NCBI GenBank assembly: GCA_003116995.1
Contig: BDSL01000115.1
Coordinates: forward strand, 124,001-188,000
Reading direction: 5' to 3'
Length of the DNA: 64,000 nt
From: Yamagishiella unicocca
Taxonomy: Eukaryota; Chlorophyta; Chlorophyceae; Chlamydomonadales; Volvocaceae
Part shown: positions 52,548 through 63,300 of the stretch, in pieces
Position numbering within the stretch: the stretch's first letter is position 1
Layout of the letters: each line of letters opens with the position of its first letter
Position numbers and translations under genes: made by a program
Notes under the pieces: generated by a model
Databases searched by the model: none
Told to the model about the DNA's origin: nothing
Seen by the model: the letters and a program-made list of their open reading frames with translations, nothing else

Positions 52548-53472
52548 GTAACGGTTACAGTGGGTTCCAGACCGAGAGGTAGAACCATCGGGCACGTCGC
52601 TCGCCTGACACTGAGAAAGACGGAGGAAACAAAGACCGACATGCACCGGAACAAAGGCAAACCACCAGAACACCAAATCGACAGGCCGTAGGCACACAGA
52701 GCAGCAGCCAGTACCCCAGGGGGAATTTGCACTAGAGGCTCCCCTATCAGGAACTGACCACCGACCAACCTAACAGCCCAGCAACCGACGAACCAGTGAA
52801 GCGCCGCAACGATGCAATCATCGGGACCAGCCACCTCTCATCCCAAAAGGCACGTACCCCTAGCAGGGCTCAACGCGCATATAAAGCCGGAGAGTAAGAA
52901 GCACGGGAAACCCCGCTCCCCAAGACAACCCGGGCCGATCACGAGTCCAACAGTACCTCCGCCGGTCCCCCGCACACAAGGCGACTGGCGACAACCCGCA
53001 AGAACGGATGCCGAGGCCCCACAGCATCCCAACCTTTCTGGGGAAGCCCCAACGCAGCAAAGCCCCTCAGAAGGGCCCCAAACTCGACCACCCCGCGGCG
53101 ATTGGCACGATCCAGAAGACCACTGCCCGGAGTAAGAGGGGGACCACCAGCACCCACCCTTTTCAAGGCCGCGGCCATAAACCGGCGCCCCACCTCCATG
53201 GCAGTAATAGCCGCCAGGACTACTACATCCCAGACGCAGTGCTGTACCCCGGTAGGTGCTTGCACCAACCAAACTTGCGCCCGTGTCACCCCTGCACCGA
53301 GCTGGGTCTCGAGTTGGGCAATCACTGCTTGAGCCACCGGGCAGAACCAAAAGTGGTGTAGGCGGGGGGTACCCGCCCCTGGATGCTCTCCAGCCGGCAC
53401 ACCGCACCCACAGGGGGCTGCTGCTGTTTTGCCTCTGGACTGTTGACTAGCGTCTTGATGGTTTTCCGCCAT
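52548..53472 (-). pseudogene. Truncated LINE: ORF2 C-terminus, 3' UTR and tail
   Basis: The minus strand from 53472 reads 'CGCGVPAGEHPGAGTPRLHH', then 'FWFCPVAQAVIAQLETQLGA', 'CVWDVVVLAAITAMEVGRRF', 'LLRGFAALGLPQKGWDAVG', ending 'GGPAEVLLDS' at about 52939. The 3' UTR block follows (about 52690-52830) and the tail ends with GTAACCGTTACAAC at 52548-52560 (minus sense). This copy is the best guide to the order of parts: ORF2 end, UTR block, tail. 5'-truncated at about 53470; not functional alone. Confidence 0.8.
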
Positions 53473-53514
53473 TATTGGTGCGGTGCGGCTGGGTTTCTGT
53501 CTCTTTCGTCCTTC

Positions 53515-53580
53515 CGTGTCCGGCGATGCGCCCGTTGGTTCTGCCTTTTGGACTGGAGCCCTCTGTAAGAATTACTAATA
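53515..53580 (+). repeat. LINE 3'-tail copy
   Basis: GTGTCCGGCGATGCGCCCGT, then CTTTTGGACTGGAGCC and TAAGAATTACTAATACTACC. Diverged, with an ACT-type terminal microsatellite. Confidence 0.75.
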
Positions 53581-53627
53581 CTACCATTTTCCTCCGTTCG
53601 GTCTGGGTGATGGCCCGTTCAGGAGCC

Positions 53628-54030
53628 TCAGATGGGGGAATCTGGGGGGATTCTGCTCGCTCGGTTTGTTGCTATTGGCAACCAAGGGCCTCCTGCATGG
53701 CTCATCGACATGGCGTCTGCTGCAGTGTCTGCTGCTTTAAGGACTATTGCTGCAGCAGCGTCAGCTGCTGCTCCATCTGTACCGCTGAGGGCGGGGACCG
53801 CTCGTGCATATGCCGCTGCCCGCGCCTCGCTCACTTCCGACGGCTGTCCCCCTGCATGCAGACGGCCGTCCCTGGCCCACATGGCTCACCTGCTCCAGCT
53901 CCGCACGCGCTTCTGGCAGCTGCGCAGCCAGCCAAGTACCCTCGTCAGCGCTGGTCAGCGACCACTCCTACGAGGGGGTCTCCCGCAGCCGCTGGCACAA
54001 TGGATGGGATGCGTCCAAGCAACCGGTTTT
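53628..54030 (-). pseudogene. Fragment related to the giant gene at 57-64 kb
   Basis: Minus-strand 'DGRLHAGGQPSEVSEARAAA' and what follows parallels 'ERHSAGRQPSDVREAGAAAQ' of the second giant ORF. The DNA 'GTCTCCCGCAGCCGCTGGCA' near 53980 parallels GTCTCCTGCAGCCGCTGG near 62360. Only a few hundred bases are present, flanked by LINE tails, so it is a diverged duplicate fragment without an intact gene. Confidence 0.55.
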
Positions 54031-54059
54031 CTTTGCTTTCCTTGTCTCTTTCAGGAGTA

Positions 54060-54150
54060 GTAACTGTTATAGTGGGTTTCAGTGTCAGGCGATGCGCCCA
54101 ATGGCTCTACCTTTTAAGGTCTGGAGCCCACTGTTACGAATACGTACGAC
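54060..54150 (+). repeat. LINE 3'-tail copy
   Basis: GTGTCAGGCGATGCGCCCAA, then GGTCTGGAGCCCACTG and TTACGAATACGTACGACTAC. Confidence 0.75.
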
Positions 54151-54206
54151 TACTACCTTTCCTGGCTGCAATGCACCACGCACACGCCCCTACACGCCTT
54201 TTGAGA

Positions 54207-54223
54207 GAGACCGCGTTACCGCC
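54207..54223 (-). mobile_element. Possible 17-bp L1 3'-end scrap
   Basis: GAGAGAGACCGCGTTAC lies between two copies of CGCCTTTT (54199-54206 and 54224-54231). This fits an extreme 5'-truncated insertion with an 8-bp duplication, but the downstream DNA partly resembles 55370-55400, so it could instead be the end of a diverged longer copy. Confidence 0.45.
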
Positions 54224-54313
54224 TTTTGGCGTCCCCGCCAGCGCTCTCGACGCGTCGCACTGCTGAGGGGCGCTTTAGACGAATCACACGGATTCCCAGT
54301 GGTGATTATAGCA

Positions 54314-54442
54314 GCGGGCGTGGCGCAGTGGTTAGCGCGTAGGTCTCATTTTTTTTGAGAGAGACCGCGTTACAGTGTCATACGTCCCCTTGTATGACTT
54401 AGGGACATCCTAAGGTCGAGGGTTCGAAACCCTCCGCCCGCA
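54314..54442 (+). tRNA. tRNA-Met (CAT) interrupted by a 28-bp L1 scrap
   Basis: Identical in body to the Met gene at 50482, but 32 nt longer. 54350-54377 is an insertion of seven T plus 21 bp matching the L1 3' end in reverse (GAGAGAGACCGCGTTACAGTG without its UTR). TCAT is duplicated on each side (54346-54349 and 54378-54381). The anticodon CAT is therefore duplicated, and the insertion sits at the anticodon/intron boundary. Whether the enlarged 56-nt intron can still be excised is unknown; treat as a possible pseudogene. Confidence 0.85.
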
Positions 54443-54478
54443 TCAAGGATGCTTACTGACTCATGGTCCATATCAGAT

Positions 54479-54550
54479 GCTGACGTAGCTCAGTGGAAGA
54501 GCACCCGTTTAGTAAGCGGGAGGTCCCGAGATCAACGCTCGGCGTGAGCA
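54479..54550 (+). tRNA. tRNA-Thr (AGT)
   Basis: Same sequence as the gene at 50616, 36 nt downstream of the interrupted tRNA-Met. Confidence 0.88.
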
Positions 54551-55121
54551 ATGGTGCTCGACATCTATGTCACCACGCGAAGTGTAACGATGCACATCGT
54601 GAGGATAGTGTCCTTCACCAATGTTTTTGGGATGTTGCGAGTCGCTGACGCACCACGTGACACCGTTCGGTGCATCAGACCACATGGGAGCCGCTTGTTG
54701 TTGCCGGTACTCTAGGTGGGAGCTAAGGAGGATGGAATTGCGATGTTGTCTGGTACGTGGAGGAGGAGCCCTGCATGCCTATATGACTTGAACCGCCGGG
54801 CAGCTCCAGGAATGTGCTGCGGTAGCCGTATCCATTACAGTGGGGACCAGATCTTTAGTGATGATGCAGTTGAAGATCCAGCCCCTCCCCAACCACGGGT
54901 CTTCCTCGAACCCAATCATAGCAGACGAAGGAACCCCAATCAGACGAAGGCAGCAGCGTAGACAGGTAAGCGGGTTGCTTGCAGGGGGTAAAACAGCGAG
55001 TCACATAATTGAATGAAGACAACCCGATACCCGAACCGCCCCAAACAATTGTGAAAGGATTTCATTTTTACCTTTAACACTGTGACAAGTATTCATCGTG
55101 CCAGGAGATATACTGCAGCAC
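54551..55121. other. Spacer between tRNA pairs
   Basis: No gene seen. It separates convergent tRNA pairs 2 and 3. A short T-run near 54617 could stop Pol III. Confidence 0.5.
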
Positions 55122-55193
55122 TGCTCACGCCGAGCGTTGATCTCGGGACCTCCCGCTTACTAAACGGGTGCTCTTCCACTGAGCTACGTCAGC
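55122..55193 (-). tRNA. tRNA-Thr (AGT)
   Basis: Minus-strand copy identical to the other Thr genes. The downstream member of an inverted Met-Thr pair. Confidence 0.88.
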
Positions 55194-55230
55194 TTCAACC
55201 ATGGACCTCGCATCATGCAAGGGTCCTTGA

Positions 55231-55327
55231 TGCGGGCGGAGGGTTTCGAACCCTCGACCTTAGGATGTCCCTAAGTCATACAAGGGGATGTATGAGACCT
55301 ACGCGCTAACCACTGCGCCACGCCCGC
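55231..55327 (-). tRNA. tRNA-Met (CAT), elongator, with intron
   Basis: Same 97-nt gene as 50482 with one change in the 24-nt intron. It lies 37 nt upstream of the Thr gene on the minus strand. Confidence 0.95.
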
Positions 55328-55587
55328 TGCTATGACTTCATTTCAGCATCCGGCCACCTTGCTTAGGCACCGCTCCTCAGCAGTGCGACGCGGCGAGGGT
55401 CTCTCTCTCTCTTGAGGGTGCTTGTGGAGAAGCCAGAAGGCATGGGATGCCTGGGGCGATCTGAGGTGGCGGTTGACATCGCTCCAGGGAGCCGCTCCTG
55501 GCACCGCGGGAGATGACTGTTCGGGTTGGGACGGCTGTGCAGCTGGCCGGAGTCGCGGACGCTCGGCGGGCAGGACATTAGCTGTTT

Positions 55588-55788
55588 GTGCGCAAAGCGC
55601 TTGGGGCCGCCAGGCCTGTGCCGCCAGAGGCCCTAGATGCCATGCAGCACGTGTTCAGGGAAATCTTGTCCGGGATGAAGGAGTGGGAGCCTTTCCAGAA
55701 GGAGGGATGGTGGCGGCTGTACCGTGGATGGGGTCCCCCTCCGCAGGAACTCGCAATTCGAGGCGCGGCAGCCACTCCGTGTGGGTAG
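55588..55788 (+). pseudogene. LINE ORF2 fragment, plus strand
   Basis: 'VRKALGAARPVPPEALDAMQ', 'EWEPFQKEGWWRLYRGWGPP' and the final 'PCG' parallel 'VREALGLSPAV', 'KWEPRWKEVLWRLAVDGVP' and 'PCACG' of the ORF2 fragment at 49-50 kb. A short internal piece, opposite in strand to most copies here. Confidence 0.6.
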
Positions 55789-55856
55789 CAGCAACAGTTG
55801 CAGTGGGTCCCAGACCAGAAGGTAGAACCATCGGGCACATGGCCTGACACTGAAGG
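55786..55856 (-). repeat. LINE 3'-tail copy
   Basis: GCAACAGTTGCAGTGGGTCC, then GAACCATCGGGCACATGGCC and TGACACTGAAGG. Confidence 0.8.
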
Positions 55857-56486
55857 AGACGAAAGAGATAGGAACCGAAGTGCAGAGGAACAAAGGCATG
55901 GGATGAAAGGCGGGCGGTTCCGCTGCTTGCATCGTTGCGGCGCTCTACTGGTTCGTCGGCACATGGAGTTTCGAGGAGAGGGGTCTACGTTTTGTGGGTG
56001 CGAGTTCGCTCAAGGCTGAGCACAACTCCCCCATCCATCTTGATGCCACCCCATCCGTCCCCTCGCTCCATGCACGGCCTCACTCCCCCCGGCACTGGTG
56101 GCAACATCTAGATACTAGGCACAAGGTACTAGCCGCACTTTGGCTTGTGTGACATGTTATCGCTCCTTACTGTCTTCTTGCGTTACAGCAGATAACAGAC
56201 ACGAGGCCGGTCGGTGGCCGCCAAAGTTCGTCAGAGAAGCCCCGAAGGCCCCCGTGGGAGGCCAAGCTGCTACAACCGGCACTCAGATCCCACTCGCCTC
56301 CTCACAACAATTCCCAAACCACGTCCGTTGTTGTAACTACGTCCGTTGTAACATTGCACTAGTGGCCGACTGCGCTGCTAGTACCCGTGTTGCACCGAGG
56401 GTCGCTGCGCGACCCAGGCGCGGCGCGGCGCTGTCGGCACCACCATCGAGTTCCGGTGCACGTCGGTCTCTGTCTCCTCCGTCTCC

Positions 56487-56556
56487 CTCAGTGTCAGGCG
56501 ATTTGCCCGATCGTTCTAGCTTTTGGTCTGGAACCCTCTGTATCCGTTACACTAAC
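56487..56556 (+). repeat. LINE 3'-tail copy
   Basis: CAGTGTCAGGCGATTTGCCC, then TTTTGGTCTGGAACCCTC and ATCCGTTACACTAACAACC. Confidence 0.8.
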
Positions 56557-56846
56557 AACCATCGAGAAGACTCAATTAGGGCATTGGATTTGTTTACCCT
56601 CCCATCCTACAAGTTAGAAATGGGTCACCCAACGCACAGCAGCAGGCCGCACACCGAGACACCGACAGGAAGCAATTAGAACGCAAACGGCGGCGACTGT
56701 GCGCAGCCCCTTGGGAACTATAGAGGCCACCGTCCCAACAGAGGGACAAAGCCCTCTTAGTACTTGAAAGACACAGACGGCAGTTAAGAAGCCCGCGCAA
56801 AGTTTGCCCTAATAATATCGACCAGACCGCTTCCTGCCGTACACGT

Positions 56847-56912
56847 ACGCGATGTGCCCGATGGTTCTACCTCTTGGTCTGGAACCCACTGTAACCGTCA
56901 CAACAACAACGA
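56847..56912 (+). repeat. LINE 3'-tail copy
   Basis: GCGATGTGCCCGATGGTTCT, CTCTTGGTCTGGAACCCACT and GTAACCGTCACAACAACAAC. Confidence 0.82.
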
Positions 56913-57399
56913 ACAACGTACGTCACGCGCATCAGGGACACTCTGCTTCCACGCAATTACGGCAGTACCTATTGTCGCGATGAGCTGCCTTAAGACCTGC
57001 CATAAGACCTGACTTATGGTAACACTTCCTCGCACGGCCCGCAAGATGGCTTCCACTCCTTTTCCTCTAAATCCCCGTTCACCCACCTAGTCCTCACGCT
57101 TCACATCAATGACACAATTGCCAACCTTACAAACGACATCCTGACCTTATAATCTCAAGCCGGTACACGGTTACCATGAACGAACACGGCACAGTGTCGG
57201 CCGGCGCTAACACCGGCCAAAGCGAGCGACGACGTTAGGCGAGAGCCCCTCTGCATGCCTTATCTGCCCGATGCATGTCAGCGAAACCTACGAGCTGTCC
57301 GGAGATGGGCTTGCTACGTATCCTCGTAGCCAGGTGTGGGGCTACGCACTGCACTGCAGCCGTATACCGCGCAGTAAGGGTTATACGTCGATAGGGGCC
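56913..57399. other. Gap before the second giant gene
   Basis: I see no gene. It should contain the 3' UTR of the minus-strand giant gene. Confidence 0.5.
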
Positions 57400-60300
57400 T
57401 CACCAGCCGCCCCCTCCCATTCCCCGCATTGCCATCATCATCATCATCGGGTTCATTTGAGGCATGCCGTTGAAAGGTGCGATCGGCCATTGCGCCCAGG
57501 GCGGCCGTTGCTGCTGCAGCCTCTGCTGCTGCAGTCTCTGCTGGTGCAGCCTCTGCTGCTGCAGCATCATCAGCTCCATTTGTGCCGGTTGCTGCTGCTG
57601 CTGCTGCATCTCCGCCTGGCGCTGCTGCAGCATCAGCTGTTGCTGCTGATCCGCCTGTTGCTGCTGCAGCCTTAGCTGCTGCTGCTCCACCTGTACCTGT
57701 TGCTGCTGCATCGACTGCTGCTCCATCTGTACCGGTTGCTGCTGCTGCAGCATCATCAGCAGTTGCTCCACTGGCACCTGTTGCTGCTGTATCGACTGCT
57801 GCTCCATCTGTACCGGTTGCTGCTGCATCTCCGCCTGACACGGAAGCAGCATCAGCGGCTGCTGATGATCCGCCTGTTTCTGCTGCAGTGTTAGCTGCTG
57901 CTGCTCCATCTGTACCGGTTGCTGCTGCTGCTCCGCCTGGCGCTGCTGCGGCATCAGCTCCTGGTACTTCTCCACCTCTGCCGGTTGCTGCTGTATCAGC
58001 TGCTGGCCCACCTCCATCTGCTGCGGCTGCTGCTGCGCCCAGCGTTGCGCCGCCGGCTCCCGCCTCCTGCCCGTCCCCTGATGATCCCACTGCACCGCCT
58101 GCAACCCCCGTCTCCGCGTTCTTGGGGAGGACTGCACCGCGGTTATCGCGGTCGCCACATTCCTGCAGCCTAGCTGCGGCTTCCGGGTCGGCTGCAGTCC
58201 TCCCGGCATGCCCAGCCCAGGCCTCATGGGCCTTGGGTTTTCTGGTCGCGGTGGATCTAGCACCACCTCGGATGGATCTGGCAGACCGAATTCCAGATCC
58301 AGGCTGGATCCCTGCTGCTGGAAGGGCGGCCTGCCGGGCTGCCGGCCCAAGGACTCCGAAAACGGACAGGAGCTCATCACAGCGCCTGAACGCACCCACT
58401 GCGGGTTGGGTGCAGCCATCAGCGACGGGCCTGCACCATAAGCCCCCGATTGATGGCCCTGTCGCAGCGAAGCTGAATGCTGCTGGTGCTGTTGTGGCAA
58501 AGGCTTGCCCCCCTGCTGTCGCAACGCTGCTCGAAGGGCGGCCTCTGATCGAAGGCGAGGCTGCTGCGGTGGTGAAGCGGCCTGCTCCGGCGGCCGCCGC
58601 TGTGCTGGTGGTGACAGCTGCGGTGGTGGCAAAGATGGCGGGGACGGTTTATGCCGCTTCCGCTCTGGCTGCTGCGGTGGCTGCTGCGGTGGCGGCAGTG
58701 GGGGTGGCTGCCGTGGTAGGGGCGGGGCCTGCTGTGGCTGCTGCGGTGGCGGCAGTGGGGGTGGCTGTCGTGGTAGGGGCGGGGCCTGCTGTGGCTGCTG
58801 CGGTGGCGGCAGTGGGGGGGGTGGCTGTTGTGGTAGCGGCGGGGCCTGCGGTGGCTGCTGCAGTGGCGGCAGCGGGGGTGGCTGTTGTGGTAGCGGCGGG
58901 GCCTGCTGTGGCTGCTGCGGTGACGGCAGTGGGGGTGGCTGTTGTGGTAGGGGCGGGGCCTGCTTCTGCTGCTGCAGTGGCGGCAGTGGGGGTGGCTGTT
59001 GTGGTAGGGGCGGGGCCTGCTTCTGCTGCTGCAGTGGCGGCAGTGGAGGTGGCTGTTGTGGTGGCAATGGTGGTTGCTCTTGCTGGTGCTGTGGTGGTAG
59101 CTGCGGCTGCGAATTCTCCTCCTGCTTCCGCTGCTGTAGAACCCTAGAACTCCGCAAAACGAGCAGCGGCCGCTGCCTCGGGATGGGAGACGGTACTGCC
59201 GGGCGGTCCGAGCCACCAGCACCAGCTGCGTGACCGTCGCCCGCCGCCTCGGCGGCTGCAGTCGCATTGGCCATTGGATGCCCTGCGGCCCTCGCCCTCA
59301 GCGCACCGCCGCCCTCAGCCGCCGCCCCTCCAGCGCCGGTTACACCCTCCCTCAAGCATCGCCCCGGGCTCTTATCCTGGCTGCTGGCACTAACACTGCC
59401 GAGCAGCTCTGCAGCAGCGGCCGCCATCTTCTTCGCCACCTGCTCCGGTGGTGGTTGCTCCAGCAGTTGCTCCGCAGCAGCGGCCGCCACCTGCTCCGGT
59501 GGCTGCGGCGGTGAACGCACGCGACATCGGTCAGAGGCACAACCCAGCGCCAGCACCAGACCCCTTTTGCCCCTCTCTGCGGGGCATGCAGGGAACGCCA
59601 GGGGTGGACTCGCAGCCCGCTTACGAGGACACGCGACAGCGCCACCACCGCCGTCTCCGGCGTCCGGTCCACGCGCGGTCGTACATGATGTCACGGGTTG
59701 AGGCTCAGGCCCAGCGTCATGGGTCGACGCTGCGGCGACGAGACCAGGCGCAGTTGCAGTTGTAGGCGCAGTTGCAGGCGCAGTTGCGGTTGCAGTTGCG
59801 GTTGCAGTTGCGGTTGCAGTTGCGGTTGCAGTTGCAGGCGGACTTGGAGTTGCAGTTGCAGGCGCAGTTGCAGGCGCACTTGCAGTTGCAGTTGCAGGCG
59901 CACTTGCAGTTGCAGTTGCAGGCGCAGTTGCAGTTGCAGGCGCACTTGCACTTGCAGTTGCAGGCGCAGTTGCAGGCGCACTTGCAGTTGCAGTTGCAGG
60001 CGCAGTTGCAGGCGCACTTGCACTTGCAGTTGCAGGCGCAGTTGCAGGCGCAGTTGCAGGCGCAGTTGCACGCGCAGGCGCACTTGCAGTTGCAGGCGCA
60101 GTTGCAGGCGCAGTTGCAGGCGCACTTGCAGTTGCAGGCGCAGTTGCAGTTGCAGTTGCAGGCGCAGTTGCAGGCGCACTTGCAGTTGCAGGCGCAGTTG
60201 CAGTTGCAGTTGCAGGCGCAGTTGCAGGCGCAGTTGCACGCGCAGTTGCAGTTGCAGTTGCACGCGCAGGCGCACTTGCAGTTGCAGTTGCAGGCGCAGT

Positions 60301-63300
60301 TGCAGGCGAAGTTGCAGTTGCAGTTGCAGTTGCACGCGCACTTGCAGTTGCAGTTGCAGTTGCAGTTGCAGTTGCAGTTGCAGTTGCAGTTGCAGTTGCA
60401 GGCGCAGTTGCAGTTGCAGTTGCAGGCGCAGTTGCAGTTGCAGTTGCAGTTGCAGTTGAAGGCGCAGTTGAAGGCGCAGGGTGAGGTTCTCTGCGTGGGC
60501 TGGGCGGCTTTGCAGCCACAGCGCTGCCATGTTCATCGTCCGGCTGCGAAGCGCCGGCGGACCACGTGCCGACCGGAAGCTCCGCCGGCAGCCCGGCGTC
60601 ACTGGGTGCATCTCCGCGCGGCAGCAGCGGTCCGCATTTGCTGGGCCGCCGGCTTGGGCCGCTCTCCGCCGCCGCCGCCCGCCCCAGTCGGTCCTCCGCG
60701 GGGAGCGAGGGAGGCGCACCGCAGCCGCCACTGACGGGCGTCAGCTCGCCGCTCGGAATCGGCGTTCGCCGCCCGCCGCCGCCGCCGCCGGGCTGAGCGC
60801 CAGCCTCCACGCCCTTCATGGCCTCTGCCTCCGTCACCGTAGCCTCAACACTCTTCACTGCCTCCACCACCGCTGGCTGGCCATCGGGCAGGGTGCCGCC
60901 ACCGGGCAGGGTGCCGCCACCGGGCAGGGTGCCGCCATCGGGCAGGGTGCCGCCATCATCGGGCAGGGTGCCGCCATCATCGGGCAGGGTGCCGCCATCA
61001 CCGGGCAGGGTGCCGCCATCACCGGGCAGGGTGCCGCCACCGGACAGGGTGCCGCCATCGGGCAGGGTGCCGCCATCGGCGGCCGTGGCCGCGGCTACGC
61101 GCAGCGGCGACCCCAGATCGGACGGCTCGGTAGCGACCCGCGACGGCTCCTTTACACAAGCTTCCGCCTTCGCATCCGGCTCCGCCTCTGGCTCCGCCTC
61201 CGCCTTCGCATCCGGCCCCGGCTCGGGTGGTTCCAGCCTGCCCGCCAGCTCCTTTACTACGACGCCCTCCAGCCCAGCCAGCAGGTCCCAAGGCGCACCG
61301 CACACCGGCTCGTCGGATCTCCCGCGCTGAAGCACCGCGAGGGCGGCGCACGCCGCGCGGACGGCAGCATCGCCACCGCACTTGCAGCTGCCTCCGCCAC
61401 CCTCAGCGCCTGCGCCTGCGCCTGCGCCGCTGGCGCCACAGGAAAGGCGCCGCCCACCCAATGTGCCACCCCCGCCCTGCCCGTTCGCCGCGGTGCAGCC
61501 ACCGCCGCAGGCGGCCGAGGTGCAGGCCCGCGCCGCCGCCTCCTGCGCCGCCGCCGCCACGGCCAGCTGGCGCGTGAGGGCGTTCATGAGCTGCCGTGCG
61601 CGGGCGGTCATGGCCGCCATGGCCGTGTTCCAGGACGCAGCGAAGGCAGGAGACGACTGGCCCGGAGGCGCGGGGAGCTCCAGCGGCATGACGGGGAGGT
61701 CCAGCGGCATGACCCCGTAGTCCGCGTTGGCGGCGCTGGTGGTATGGGCGCCCTCCCTAGACCCGAGCGGCAGCTGGGGAGCTGCGGCGCCCGGCTGGCT
61801 AGTACTGGCGGTGGATGCGCGGGTGGCGCCGCCAGCGGTGGTGGTACCTCGTGCTGACACGTGACGACGCGTTGGCGGCGCGGGAGCCGCCCCTGCTGCT
61901 GCGACAGCCACCCCTGCTGTTGCTACAGCCACCTCCGCTGTTGCTACAGCCACCTCCACTGTTGCTACAGCCACCTCTGCTGTCGCTGCGCCGCCCGCAC
62001 CGGTGCGGAGGACGCCACTCGCTGCCGGGCCCCCGGCCGCCCCCACCGCTGGCGTGTTCTTCGAGCAGGGCTGCTGGTGCCTGTCGCGGCCCAGCACCAC
62101 ATCGGCCGAACGACGTGGCGAGCCGCCAGAGCCGGTGAGCGCCGCCGCCACCGCCGTCGCTGGCGGCCCCACCGCCGCCGGAGCTGAGCGGGCCGCCGTA
62201 CGCTCTTGCGCCGCCGCCCCTGCCTCGCGCACGTCCGACGGCTGTCGCCCGGCCGAGTGCCGTTCGTGACCCACCGAGCCCGTCTGTTCTAGCGCGGCTG
62301 GCAGCTGCGCCGCCGAGCCGAGTAGCTTGGTCAGCGGCGACTCCACCGATGGGGTCTCCTGCAGCCGCTGGGGCAATGGATGGGATGCTGCGGACGGCAG
62401 GCGGTCTGCACGCGCGTCGTGACACGACACGACCGGAGCCGGCGGGAGCCCAGCTGGCGCCTCGCACTGTGGCCGCTGCGGCTGCTGCGGCCGCTGCGGC
62501 TGCAGCGGATTGAGGCGCGCCGCCTTCACGGGCCTCGCCTGCCCCTCCGCCTCCTTGCGCAGCCCCTGCCGGGGCTTCGGCTGCGCCCCCTCAGGCCTGC
62601 GGTGCCTGGACTGCTGGGCGGTGGGGGAAGCCAGGGACGCGCCGCCACGGCCCCGCCGCCTGCCGCCGCCGCCGCTGCTGTTGCCGCTGTCGCTTTCGAT
62701 GTCACCAGCGCCGCCGCCAGCGACGCCGCCTGTCTCCGCCAAGTCGGCCGCAGCCCCATCCGCTGTGGGGCCGCTGGGTTGGACCGGTGAGGCCGCCCGC
62801 GCACAGGCGCTGCGGGTGCTGTAGCCGCTGGAAGCGCCGCCCCAAGCAGCAGACGGGTCTCCCCTCGAAGCCCCATCTGCCACTCCCCCCAGGAGCTGGG
62901 CGGCTCGTCGGGCGGCAGGCTCGGCGGTGGAGGGCTGGTGCGACGCCGCTGCGGCGGCAGAACGGCGCGAAGGCGCCGGCGGCCACCGCGGGGGGAGTCC
63001 GATGCTGGAGGCAGCAGCCAGTCGAGCCGGCCCGGCGGCCCTGTCGCCCCCCGCGGATTGGCCAGCGGCGGCGGCGGCGGCGGCGGCTGCCGCGGCGGAG
63101 GCGCCGGTTGCGGTGCCGTACTCCGCCAGTGTAAGGGCGCGGAGGGAGGCTGTCCGGCGGGGCTGGGCTGCTCCGTCGCTTCCTGCCAGCCTGGCCGCGG
63201 CCCCGCATGCGTGCGGACTGGTGAAACGGCGCCGCTTCAGAGCCGGCTCCCCCTCCTCCTTCTCCTCGTCCTCGGCCTCCTCCTTGACCTTAGCGCGGAG

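Noticed and set aside
55395..55415. TC-rich GGTCTCTCTCTCTC as another L1 terminus
   Set aside because: Only a simple TC run is shared and no adjacent element sequence matches; kept out of the feature list.
59772..61857. Plus-strand ORFs of 320 and 458 codons opposite the second giant gene
   Set aside because: Gln-Leu or Cys-Ser readings of the same hexamer array, without a coherent start or domain.
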